Of a stretch of DNA of 17,787 nucleotides, positions 1 to 6,865 are shown one piece after another. The stretch covers positions 1-17,787 of the forward strand of contig CAYPMK010000028.1 in NCBI GenBank assembly GCA_964411885.1, written 5' to 3'. The stretch comes from JAKLHL01 sp964411885. GTDB taxonomy: Bacteria > Bdellovibrionota > JAFGOL01. Positions within the stretch are counted from its first letter, which is position 1. Every line of letters begins with the position of its first letter. The position numbers and the translations under genes are program-made. Under the pieces are notes generated by a model. It made no database searches, was not told the origin of the DNA, and was given only the letters and a program-made list of their open reading frames with translations.

Positions 1-3000
1 TGAAAAAAGCTATCTCTTTGATCGTTCTTTTCTTTTTTATATCTACAAATAATTACGGCTTAGCACAGGCACAAACACCTAAAAAAGTTAATGATACCCC
101 CTTTACTAGAGAGACTCGTGAGGGATATGTACCAGTATTTATGAAACATCAATTGGTTGAGGGCCTTTTTCACTACGATGTAGCTTCTGTTCCAAAAGAG
201 GTTATTAGCTCAGATAATAAATTACTTTTTAATATTGAAACAAAACCGACAGCAGAATTACTAAGTAGCAACATTAGTAAAAGTCCTGAGATATTTCCAG
301 CGGAGCTAAAGGTATATACAGATGCTGTTCCTATTAAAGTAAATGCAGACGTTGTTAAGCAAGCAAAAAAGCTAACGGGGCTTTCTGTTCCTTTAAAGAT
401 TGGGACAGAAGTTAGTATTACCACAAAAGCTAGTTACTGTAGTCCTGGCTTTGCAGCCTACGACGAGAAAATGATGTTTGATCCAGCTAAAGTAGGAATT
501 CCTTCTATATGCAGACAACTTGACGAACTTAAGTTGATAGGTGAAATGAATCCAGCTTGTTATTCCTATTTGGAAGACAGGTGGGCTTCTGGAAAAGGAG
601 TAGAAATATATAAGAGTATTTTACCTTATGGAGTAACAGCTCCTACACAAAGTCTTGTGGGTGCAACAAAGCAAGACTTAATTCAGCGTGGTAAAAAACT
701 ACAAGACATGGACTATAATAATTCACCTCAAACAATAAAGGACCTTTATAATAAAGTATATAGACAAGCTATAAAAATGGCCCTTGCCTCTATGATGTCG
801 ATGTATGAATACTACGATAGCAGAAGTGGAACAGTACCTGCTTGTAAGGGGGACAGGCTTACTTGTTTGAAAAACTTTTTGACAGCTCTTAACACGGCTT
901 ACTACGGTAAACAAATTGACCCCGAAATTTTGAAAGAAGCAGCTCACTTCTATTACCAGAGTGTTCTTCCTCCTCCAAATATCTCTTTTACTAAAGACTT
1001 AGAGCAGGATATGGCTGAATTTAATCAGATAGTAGACTACTTTAATTATTTAACAGCTTTAGGAGCCAAAGTTGCTAAATATTTTCCAAAATACAATCAA
1101 TACGATAAGTCAGAAGCTAATGCAGAAAAATTCTATAAAAATTTTACTGAAGCTGAAGTCGACTTTATAAAACGTGCTGGTTTATATGTGTCAAACAACA
1201 GAAACAGGAGTCCATACGACTATGATCAAGATAAAATTATAAAGGATGAGCTTAGGAAGGCTTTTTTTGAGACTAGGTTTGGAAAACTATTTATGACAGA
1301 AGCTTTTTCTGAGTATGTTGGTGATGTTAACGGTAATAAAGAATTAAAAAAGATAGAGGGAACGAGGGGGTTACAGGTACTTAAAACATCTATCGGACAA
1401 TTAAAAACACTTGTAATGGCTTCTATTAAAGAACTTGTTGATGATAAAAAAAACACAGATGAGTTCCAAAAGCCAAGTAAATACGGAAATGAAAATTCTC
1501 TCACAAAAGGTTCTAAGTATAATCAGTTAGTCACAACTCTACGTGACTATCTAAAAAAGTACCCCTTCGCATTTAGACAGGACGTCAACAGGGACTTTTT
1601 TTTGGATAATCCAAGTGCTAGAGAGTTTTTGGTAACAGTTAGCCTTATATCAACACAAATAACTTATGACCAGCTGAGTGCAACTAAGGATTATGTCGTA
1701 AATGGTGGAGCAGCTATAGTTGGGCTAGCTCTTATGTGTACTGGTGCATGTGCTCCTCTTGGCCTTACGATAACAGGTTATGCTGTTTCTGCTTTAGTGG
1801 TAGTTAATGCTGCAAGCAACGTGTGTAGCTTGCGTACAGACTTAAGCGTGTTTAAAGAAGGTGCTGCAAGTGGTTCTAGGGATCTTCAAAAAACATATGA
1901 TGATGTGGAAGAGGCAAAAAAACAAATTAAGTCTGAAATATGGAACGCTGGCTTAGAGGTTGGAGGAATTGCCATAGGTCTTGGAGCTGGAGCCATTTTT
2001 AGTCTTAAGGCTGCAAAACAGGGCGCAAAATTATCGACATTAATGGAAGAAGCTAACACAATAATAAAAAGTAAAAATTTAAAAAGTGAAGAAGAGGTTT
2101 TGTCCTTTCTTAGCAAAGGAGATGATGGTCTTTCACAGATTAATAACGTCGATAAACTTAGTGATGCAGAAAAAACTTATTTAAGGGCAAAGTTTGCGAC
2201 TGTTGAAGATCAAAATCAAAAAGACTTATTAATAGAAAGTATAAATAGATCAAAAAATCCAAACAAAACAGTTGAAAACATTGCAGGTGGTGGAACTGCT
2301 ACTAACCCTAAAAAAACTGTTTCAGCAGTATCTGAAAACAATACAAGTGTTAGCTCCAGCACCAAAAATACTGTAAACACTAAAGAAGATCTTCTTAGCG
2401 TGGATAAAACAAAAAGCAATAAGATAACAGATGAAATAACAGAGGCTCCATCGTCTAATATTAGTCCAACTGTAGCAACAAACATAAAAAAAGTTGGTAC
2501 TGTTAAGCTGATGGAGGTGGCTCCTTCTATAATAAGAGCGAAGTCAAAAAGTGTAATTATACAAATGAATGATGGTGGGACAGCAGAATTTAAAACCTCA
2601 AGAGAGCTTTATGAAGCTTACTACAAGGAAAAACCGTTCATAGATTCTAACGGCAAAATGCAATCTCTAGTAAGGAGAAAAAAAGTAAACAGCGTAGATG
2701 AACTAAAACGAGAATCTAATTTAGCTGAATTTAATGAAAACGCAGCAGAAGAACCATATAAAGCAGTAGCTGTTGGAAAGCCTGGAAAAATAGTGACGCA
2801 AGAAGATGTTCCATGTCACATTTATAAAGTTTTTGTAGAGGATGTTGGGAAGGAAATTCAAATTATTATTCCTGACTTTGTTGAAGATACAGAGGCTGTA
2901 TTTCAATCGATGAAACACCTTATTGAGGAGTCTCCCATTAAATATGTAAAGCAGGTTAAAAAAATAAGATATTGGATCATGAATGATTCAGAAAAGTTAA

Positions 3001-3596
3001 TTGATACTCTGCTTACGCAGGGTAACTATGGCGGTCGTTTTTCTACACAAATGGGAATATCTAATGTTTCAAAGAGTGTTTATTATCATGAGTTTGCACA
3101 TGGTATGGGAAAATTACTAAGTCCTACTATAAAGGGTTACACGCCAATAGGGTGGGCAAAGATAGTGCAAAAAGAGGGTAAAGGTCTTTATAGTGCTTAT
3201 GCTAGAAGTTACAATAAATATAAGTCTGCGCTGGCTGAAGATTTTGCTGATTGCTTTGCAGATTACCTGATATCTTACGATATGGGACAAGATGCGTTAA
3301 AAGCATTTAAAAGTAAATATCCTCTAAGAGCACAATATTTTGAGGATGCCTTAAGGTTTAAAACTAGTGGGACACTCGATAAAGTTGATGTAGCAAAGTT
3401 AGCAAAAGCGGGAAATTTGATGTTTGGTTTAACTGGCTTTGGTCCTGTAATAGTATTGTATGGAGCCAAAGAAGCTTTTTATTTTTATTCAGAGAAGGAC
3501 AGTGAGGACAGGACGGTAGAAGATCCTGACACAATAGATGTTATTCCGCTAGAGGACGTAAAGTTAAAGACTATAGACACTAAAAAATTAAAATAA
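1..3596 (+). CDS. Large exported protein with C-terminal HExxH zinc-protease (lethal-factor-like) domain; start codon one base outside window
   Basis: Seen: the frame is open from base 3 leftward, and bases 1-2 are TG. An ATG at position 0 would give MKKAISLIVLFFFIS, a textbook signal peptide ending near GLAQA. I therefore place the start one base outside the window and number residues from it (about 1198 aa). The N-terminal ~560 residues are unrecognised. Hydrophobic Gly/Ala-rich segments lie at about 569-609 and 651-668. A Ser/Thr/Asn/Lys-rich linker spans about 755-840. A zincin motif HEFAH begins at His1030, and a candidate third ligand Glu1080 sits in AEDFAD, preceded by tyrosines. A last hydrophobic segment lies at about 1140-1163. 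Known: in anthrax lethal factor the Glu ligand lies 49 residues after the first His and a catalytic Tyr 42 after it; here Glu is +50 with Tyr at +41 and +44. Inferred: an exported or envelope-attached metalloprotease, possibly toxin-like. Its substrate is unknown. It converges on the papain-like gene. Confidence 0.85.
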   Translation, partial: KKAISLIVLFFFISTNNYGLAQAQTPKKVNDTPFTRETREGYVPVFMKHQLVEGLFHYDVASVPKEVISSDNKLLFNIETKPTAELLSSNISKSPEIFPAELKVYTDAVPIKVNADVVKQAKKLTGLSVPLKIGTEVSITTKASYCSPGFAAYDEKMMFDPAKVGIPSICRQLDELKLIGEMNPACYSYLEDRWASGKGVEIYKSILPYGVTAPTQSLVGATKQDLIQRGKKLQDMDYNNSPQTIKDLYNKVYRQAIKMALASMMSMYEYYDSRSGTVPACKGDRLTCLKNFLTALNTAYYGKQIDPEILKEAAHFYYQSVLPPPNISFTKDLEQDMAEFNQIVDYFNYLTALGAKVAKYFPKYNQYDKSEANAEKFYKNFTEAEVDFIKRAGLYVSNNRNRSPYDYDQDKIIKDELRKAFFETRFGKLFMTEAFSEYVGDVNGNKELKKIEGTRGLQVLKTSIGQLKTLVMASIKELVDDKKNTDEFQKPSKYGNENSLTKGSKYNQLVTTLRDYLKKYPFAFRQDVNRDFFLDNPSAREFLVTVSLISTQITYDQLSATKDYVVNGGAAIVGLALMCTGACAPLGLTITGYAVSALVVVNAASNVCSLRTDLSVFKEGAASGSRDLQKTYDDVEEAKKQIKSEIWNAGLEVGGIAIGLGAGAIFSLKAAKQGAKLSTLMEEANTIIKSKNLKSEEEVLSFLSKGDDGLSQINNVDKLSDAEKTYLRAKFATVEDQNQKDLLIESINRSKNPNKTVENIAGGGTATNPKKTVSAVSENNTSVSSSTKNTVNTKEDLLSVDKTKSNKITDEITEAPSSNISPTVATNIKKVGTVKLMEVAPSIIRAKSKSVIIQMNDGGTAEFKTSRELYEAYYKEKPFIDSNGKMQSLVRRKKVNSVDELKRESNLAEFNENAAEEPYKAVAVGKPGKIVTQEDVPCHIYKVFVEDVGKEIQIIIPDFVEDTEAVFQSMKHLIEESPIKYVKQVKKIRYWIMNDSEKLIDTLLTQGNYGGRFSTQMGISNVSKSVYYHEFAHGMGKLLSPTIKGYTPIGWAKIVQKEGKGLYSAYARSYNKYKSALAEDFADCFADYLISYDMGQDALKAFKSKYPLRAQYFEDALRFKTSGTLDKVDVAKLAKAGNLMFGLTGFGPVIVLYGAKEAFYFYSEKDSEDRTVEDPDTIDVIPLEDVKLKTIDTKKLK

Positions 3597-3611
3597 CCAT
3601 TTATAATGGTT
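3595..3611. terminator. Shared bidirectional hairpin between two convergent protease genes
   Basis: A perfect 7-bp stem AACCATT / AATGGTT with loop TAT fills the whole gap between the converging genes. The last two bases of the left gene's TAA lie inside the left arm. The stop of the minus-strand gene begins directly after the right arm. A-rich sequence on the left (TAAAAAATTAAAAT) gives a U-rich tract for minus-strand transcripts; the plus-strand side has only TTTT counting the end of the stem. The likely role is an intrinsic terminator working in both directions, better for the minus strand. The stem is short and AT-rich, so strength is uncertain. Confidence 0.55.
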
Positions 3612-5180
3612 TTAAGAACCTGTAGGGTAATCCATTTTTTGTTGTGTGTTTTGTTTTGGAGTTATGTAGAAGATGTAATTTAATGATCTTGCAAGACTCT
3701 CTTGTTCAACCATGTAATATCCTAAGTCACAACTAAAAGGTCTTATTGCTTTACTCTTTTTATCTTCTAAGCAGCTCATCATTTTATCAAAATCTACGGA
3801 ACCTTCTATTGTGTTTGTATTTCTACAATCATCATAGTCTTTTGCAACTAGTGGATCAAATGCTTCATATGCTCTGTCGCAACTTTTTGGTCCCCAAGTG
3901 TTTCTAACTATGTATTCATAACGTTGATTGGCATAATTATATTTTCTTCCCACTATTAAAGATGCATGCGAATTTATTTGTTCTTCAAAATAATTTGGGT
4001 TTGGATATAAAAATAGCCTTGTATTATAGGAAATATATACTGGATTATTCTTGTTGAGCTCAGAATTAATAATGTCTAACAGCTCCTTGTTATTTTCACC
4101 AATTTTGCCAGGAGTCTCTTGAAGATTGAATTTGTCTGACCACTTCCCTGAAAGACTAAAATCATCAAGTTTATGTGGAGTGCAAGCCGAGTTATAAAGT
4201 GTTTCTATGGCGTCAAAAGAGGGCTTTCTCTTACTTTTTCTTATAATCCTTTTAATCTTTTTCTCTGGAAGGTTAAAAGTTGCGCTAACTCGTTCCGTAG
4301 TTTTATTTAGTTCTTTTTGGGTTGTTTTTCTTTCTTTAGCAGCATTTACATCTTCAAATATATTGGAATTTTTTGAACTATAGACGTTATGGTCTAATGA
4401 ATTTAAACCAGCTATGTTTGTTGGAAAAGTCTTTATTTCAAAATCAGCTTCTATATTTGCGTATCTGTCTGATGATATCTGTTTTTCTAAGCAAAACCCG
4501 TTTTCTAGAATTACATTATACAATGCTGTTGGCCAACCACCTTCTTGTTCTTTTAATTCTTTGTTCTTAAATTCTTTAATTGATTCTAGAGCGGCTATAT
4601 CTCTTGATAGTTGATTGATCTCTTTTGTTATTGGATCTATTTGTTGTTTTATTTGCTCAAGTATTATTTCTTTCCTTGCATACATTTTTTCCCTTACTCC
4701 AATGCAGTCATAATTATAATGATTATTAACACACAGCTCTTTTTCCTGCTTTTTTAGATCAATAAATTCTAAATCTTTTTCTTCTGCTTTATGGACTATT
4801 TCTTCATATTTAATTTGAAGATTTTTTAATTTTTTCTTTTTTTGTTCTAATTCTCTTTCTAATTTTGGGTTCTTTAGCATGCTTTTATAAAGTTCATATG
4901 TTCTAAAATTCATGCCTCTTTCTTCGTTGTTATAAAGCATGGCAAGTCCCAAAGCAGAAACCATGTTCTCTTTTTTTGTTGTATCTATCAGTTTGGTTTG
5001 GCCTAAGTGATAAGAAATAAGATCTGCAAACGAGAAGGCATAACAAAAACCCATAGTTCCTTGATCCATTATGGGCCCAAATTTATATCTTAGGTCAATG
5101 TTCTTTTCATTTTTTATAACGGGTTGTACATTGTCGGCCATTAAAATGTTTGTTATTAAAAACAGGCTTATAAGGAACAT
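3612..5180 (-). CDS. Exported papain-like (C1-family) cysteine protease with coiled-coil insertion
   Basis: Seen: a hydrophobic N-terminus (MFLISLFLITNILMA) that reads as a short signal peptide. Then DQGTMGFCYAFS gives the oxyanion Gln40 and catalytic Cys46 of papain-type enzymes. Later come NSHASLIVG with His405 and VRNTWG with Asn427, completing the Cys-His-Asn triad in the usual order. GGWPTALYNVILENG, at about residue 215, matches the papain GGxP...YI..NG element. Between the Cys helix and this element, residues 104-213 are Lys/Glu/Leu-rich and read as a long coiled coil not found in papain itself. A GGGGG ribosome site precedes the ATG by about 9 bases. It is the third gene of the CBM-ankyrin-protease operon, 19 bases after the ankyrin gene. 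No obvious inhibitory propeptide precedes Cys46: only about 30 residues lie between the signal peptide and the active site. Expected to act in the periplasm or outside the cell; the substrate is unknown. Confidence 0.85.
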   Translation of the reverse strand: MFLISLFLITNILMADNVQPVIKNEKNIDLRYKFGPIMDQGTMGFCYAFSFADLISYHLGQTKLIDTTKKENMVSALGLAMLYNNEERGMNFRTYELYKSMLKNPKLERELEQKKKKLKNLQIKYEEIVHKAEEKDLEFIDLKKQEKELCVNNHYNYDCIGVREKMYARKEIILEQIKQQIDPITKEINQLSRDIAALESIKEFKNKELKEQEGGWPTALYNVILENGFCLEKQISSDRYANIEADFEIKTFPTNIAGLNSLDHNVYSSKNSNIFEDVNAAKERKTTQKELNKTTERVSATFNLPEKKIKRIIRKSKRKPSFDAIETLYNSACTPHKLDDFSLSGKWSDKFNLQETPGKIGENNKELLDIINSELNKNNPVYISYNTRLFLYPNPNYFEEQINSHASLIVGRKYNYANQRYEYIVRNTWGPKSCDRAYEAFDPLVAKDYDDCRNTNTIEGSVDFDKMMSCLEDKKSKAIRPFSCDLGYYMVEQESLARSLNYIFYITPKQNTQQKMDYPTGS

Positions 5181-5199
5181 GTGCTTTAACCCCCATGTA

Positions 5200-5637
5200 T
5201 TAAGTTCTTGGTCCAGGGCTTAGTAGCTTGCACATTTCATCGCTGCGAGCATAATCAAGGGCTGTTTTGTCGTGGATGTCTTTTATATTTTTGTCTGCCT
5301 TATTAGAAACCAAAACCTTTGCTGCTTTTACACTATCAGCGGTAGAAGCCCATATTAGAGCTGTGGAGCCTGCCATTTTATCCACCATGTTTATCTTGGC
5401 ACCATTATCAAGCAGTAATTGAACTATTTCTGGGTAATTATTCAAAGCAGCGTACATAAGTGGGGTTAAACCTTTGCTATTCTGTTCATTAACATTGTCC
5501 TTATTAATTAATTTTGTAACAGCATTTATATCGTTATCAACTACTGCATGCATGAATGGCGTTATACTTATATCTGTATCTTGAGCGAAAAGAAAAGTTG
5601 ATAAGAACAACGTTAAAAATAAAATTGTTTTTTTCAT
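5200..5637 (-). CDS. Small exported ankyrin-repeat protein
   Basis: Seen: a clear signal peptide (MKKTILFLTLFLSTFLFA, cleavage near residue 18). About three and a half ankyrin repeats follow: TPFMHAVVDNDINAVTKLI, then TPLMYAALNNYPEIVQLLL, then TALIWASTADSVKAAKVLV, and a final short TALDYARSDEMCKLL. Each carries the TPLxxA opening and an LL-type second helix. The 145-aa length leaves almost nothing besides the repeats, so this is a pure binding scaffold. Its ATG directly follows the TAG of the upstream CBM gene with no gap, and no good ribosome site is visible, which suggests translational coupling. The papain-like protease follows 19 bases downstream. Inferred: it binds a periplasmic partner. 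Because it is co-transcribed with an exported protease, a role as its inhibitor, chaperone or targeting factor is attractive but unproven. Confidence 0.85.
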   Translation of the reverse strand: MKKTILFLTLFLSTFLFAQDTDISITPFMHAVVDNDINAVTKLINKDNVNEQNSKGLTPLMYAALNNYPEIVQLLLDNGAKINMVDKMAGSTALIWASTADSVKAAKVLVSNKADKNIKDIHDKTALDYARSDEMCKLLSPGPRT

Positions 5638-5913
5638 CTAGTCTACAACGACAACAGAATTTTCTGCGCCATACCCATTGTTGATGTATTTATCTGCAGT
5701 GCTATCGTTATACCAGTTATTATTGCAAACATAACGGAACTGATGTTCGCCCGGAGTTAGCTTTACTGTAACTCTCCATTTACCTTTAGTAGTTTTTTTA
5801 AGAGGGGTTTTTAGGTAGTTCCAATGGTTAAAATCACCAGCAAGATATACTTTTTCCTTGGCATCGTGATCAAATTCAAAAGTAACGGTTCCATCTTTTT
5901 TTACTATAGTCAT
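5638..5913 (-). CDS. Stand-alone AMPK-type glycogen-binding (CBM48/E-set) domain protein
   Basis: Seen: a 91-aa protein that is essentially one Ig-like beta-sandwich. It has TVTFEFDHDA, then VYLAGDFNHWN, then GKWRVTVKLTPGEHQFRYVC and a terminal SVVVVD strand. GDFNxW followed by W..xxLxPGxHxFRY is the signature of the glycan-binding domain of AMPK beta subunits and the N-terminal domain of isoamylase/branching enzymes. No catalytic domain and no signal peptide are present, so it should be cytoplasmic. Start choice: ATG at 5913 lies 6 bases after AGGAGG. An in-frame TTG at 5919 touches that ribosome site and is rejected. It is the first gene of the operon with the ankyrin and papain-like genes; its TAG abuts the next ATG. 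Similar single-domain proteins are annotated as glycoside-hydrolase-like or isoamylase N-domain proteins. Whether it binds sugar is unknown. Confidence 0.82.
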   Translation of the reverse strand: MTIVKKDGTVTFEFDHDAKEKVYLAGDFNHWNYLKTPLKKTTKGKWRVTVKLTPGEHQFRYVCNNNWYNDSTADKYINNGYGAENSVVVVD

Positions 5914-5919
5914 ATTCAA

Positions 5920-5925
5920 CCTCCT
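5920..5925 (-). promoter_or_regulatory. Strong ribosome binding site fixing the start of the CBM48 gene
   Basis: AGGAGG on the minus strand, six bases before ATG 5913. It rules out the longer reading from TTG 5919. Confidence 0.85.
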
Positions 5926-5942
5926 AAAAAATTATCTGTAGT

Positions 5943-5971
5943 CTTATAACACATTACACTCGAGGTGTAAA
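5943..5971 (-). promoter_or_regulatory. Putative sigma70-type promoter of the CBM-ankyrin-protease operon
   Basis: On the minus strand TTTACA (5971-5966) and TATAAG (5948-5943) are separated by 17 bases, each one mismatch from consensus. Predicted transcription start is near 5936, giving a leader of about 20 bases that holds the AGGAGG site. The spacer and -35 box contain the dyad at 5954-5970. Confidence 0.55.
5954..5970. promoter_or_regulatory. Operator-like dyad over the -35/spacer of the CBM operon promoter
   Basis: TTACACTCGAGGTGTAA has 6-bp inverted arms TTACAC / GTGTAA around five central bases. It overlaps the -35 box and most of the spacer of the putative promoter, the usual place for a repressor or a spacer-binding activator. 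The cognate regulator is not in this window. Confidence 0.4.
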
Positions 5972-6016
5972 GTTGTTAAGGCTTGAAATACAGTGCTGTA
6001 AAGGATTTGAACAGAG

Positions 6017-6418
6017 CTACATTGTCAAATCTTTTACACTTTTATATTCCGTAATGAATTCATCACGTTCTACAACAAAAGCCTTTCCTGTATAGGCTCC
6101 ATTAGGACAGTATGCGTTGTGCCAAGTGCTTACCATTACAGGTTTTCCATGTTCAAGCTGTAGTTTTCTTCTTTGGCCGTTTTCCTCTACCACAAGTGTA
6201 ACCTTGCCATCAATTAACATAAACAGTTCTGGGCAAGAATGTCTTTCGAGTTCTGTTATTTCATCTTCGCTGGAAAAAGCAGGGGAATATATTCCTGCTC
6301 TCCAGTGTGATCTGTCACCACAAAGTACCTGCCAACACTGTTCATGATCAAAAGACAAGTGTTCACAGCAACGCACATTTGGAAATGAAGGACTTTTTAT
6401 TTCTACTATTTTACTCAA
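6017..6418 (-). CDS. Small single-domain cupin protein
   Basis: Seen: about 133 aa with a cupin core. His60-x3-Glu64-x6-Gly71 (HSCPELFMLIDG) fits the end of cupin motif 1, although the usual HxH is reduced to one His. GKPVMVSTWHNAYCPNG with His100 fits motif 2. A metal site of His60/Glu64/His100 is plausible. There are six cysteines, including a C17-C18 pair. Start choice: TTG at 6418 lies six bases after TGAGG. The longer reading from TTG 6430 overlaps that site. The gene overlaps the end of the OsmC-family gene by 8 bases, so the two form a coupled pair. No signal peptide, so cytoplasmic. The reaction is unknown; pairing with an OsmC-type protein hints at redox or small-molecule stress handling, by inference only. 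Confidence 0.72.
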   Translation of the reverse strand: MSKIVEIKSPSFPNVRCCEHLSFDHEQCWQVLCGDRSHWRAGIYSPAFSSEDEITELERHSCPELFMLIDGKVTLVVEENGQRRKLQLEHGKPVMVSTWHNAYCPNGAYTGKAFVVERDEFITEYKSVKDLTM

Positions 6419-6794
6419 CGTGTACCTCAAAAATAGGCGAACCCTGTATAGCTTTTTTTACTGCACAGCCACTAGCCGCCTTTATTACTGCTTCTTTATA
6501 TTTTTCTGGAAAATCAGTGGGGGTCTTTATCTTAAAGGTGAACTTTAATTCTCCATCACTATTTCTTGTCACATTCTCTAGGACTTCGATCTTTGTTGAG
6601 TCAATATCCCTTTGTTTACAGAAAGCGTTAATATAGTGTGCTACACAAAGACCAGTAGAGGCTAAAAAGTACTCAAAAGGATTAGGTGCTATACCTTGTC
6701 CACCTGCCTCTTTTGCCTGATCACTATTTATTATATGTCCTTCAAGTTCTGCTTCAAGTTTAAACCCATCTTTTATTTTTATCTTAATGTCCAT
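6411..6794 (-). CDS. OsmC/Ohr-family thiol protein
   Basis: Seen: 127 aa with the OsmC-family layout. An N-terminal beta region is followed by GIAPNPFEYFLASTGLCVAHY with Cys50 at the start of the central helix, and later KAASGCAVKKAI with Cys110. These two cysteines are the conserved redox pair of OsmC/Ohr-type proteins, which reduce organic hydroperoxides using lipoyl or thiol donors. The closest subgroup appears to be the YhfA-like OsmC proteins rather than Ohr proper; this is a judgement from length and spacing. AAGGAG lies 8 bases before ATG 6794. It is first in a two-gene unit with the overlapping cupin and is divergent from lysS. Cytoplasmic. The family is clear; the physiological substrate is not. 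Confidence 0.88.
   Translation of the reverse strand: MDIKIKIKDGFKLEAELEGHIINSDQAKEAGGQGIAPNPFEYFLASTGLCVAHYINAFCKQRDIDSTKIEVLENVTRNSDGELKFTFKIKTPTDFPEKYKEAVIKAASGCAVKKAIQGSPIFEVHVE
6425..6429 (-). promoter_or_regulatory. Ribosome binding site that decides the TTG start of the cupin gene
   Basis: TGAGG on the minus strand, inside the end of the OsmC-family gene and six bases before TTG 6418. It favours this TTG over the in-frame TTG 6430. Confidence 0.5.
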
Positions 6795-6865
6795 AGTTCT
6801 TACTCCTTGTCATTATTTTTGTTAGAGTGTAAATAAGTTTGGTAATTCTAGCAAGAGGAGTTTTT
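6795..6865. promoter_or_regulatory. Divergent promoter region between OsmC-family gene and lysS
   Basis: Only 71 bases separate the two genes. Plus strand: TTGTCA (6807-6812) and TAAATA (6830-6835), 17 bases apart, fit a lysS promoter. Minus strand: TTGCTA (6854-6849) and TACACT (6831-6826), 17 bases apart, fit a weaker promoter for the OsmC gene. The two would overlap, so they may compete. GAGTGTAA at 6825-6832 equals a half-site of the dyad at 5954-5970. All assigned by eye. Confidence 0.4.
6854..6860 (+). promoter_or_regulatory. Ribosome binding site fixing the lysS start
   Basis: AGAGGAG, five bases before ATG 6866. It excludes the longer in-frame reading from TTG 6839, which would place nine extra residues ahead of the ribosome site. 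Confidence 0.8.

Noticed and set aside
1..3596. Reading the HEFAH protein as an M48-type or FtsH-type housekeeping metalloprotease
   Set aside because: M48 and FtsH proteins have defined transmembrane or AAA domains that are absent. The signal peptide and the +50 Glu spacing fit the lethal-factor-like layout better.
5914..5919. TTG start for the CBM48 gene
   Set aside because: It touches the AGGAGG site, leaving no spacing; ATG 5913 has a six-base spacing.
5989..6000. Dyad TACAGTGCTGTA downstream of the cupin gene, considered as a terminator or LexA-type box
   Set aside because: The arms are only five bases, no T-run follows on the minus strand, and the order of half-sites is opposite to the gamma-proteobacterial LexA box.
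6023..6028. TTGACA on the minus strand near the cupin stop, as an alternative -35 for the CBM operon
   Set aside because: The hexamer 17 bases downstream is TCCTTT, not a -10 box. The TTTACA-17-TATAAG pair nearer the gene is far better.
6307..6636. 109-codon plus-strand open frame across the cupin/OsmC junction
   Set aside because: Both minus-strand genes have clear family motifs here, and the plus-strand frame has no recognisable feature or ribosome site.
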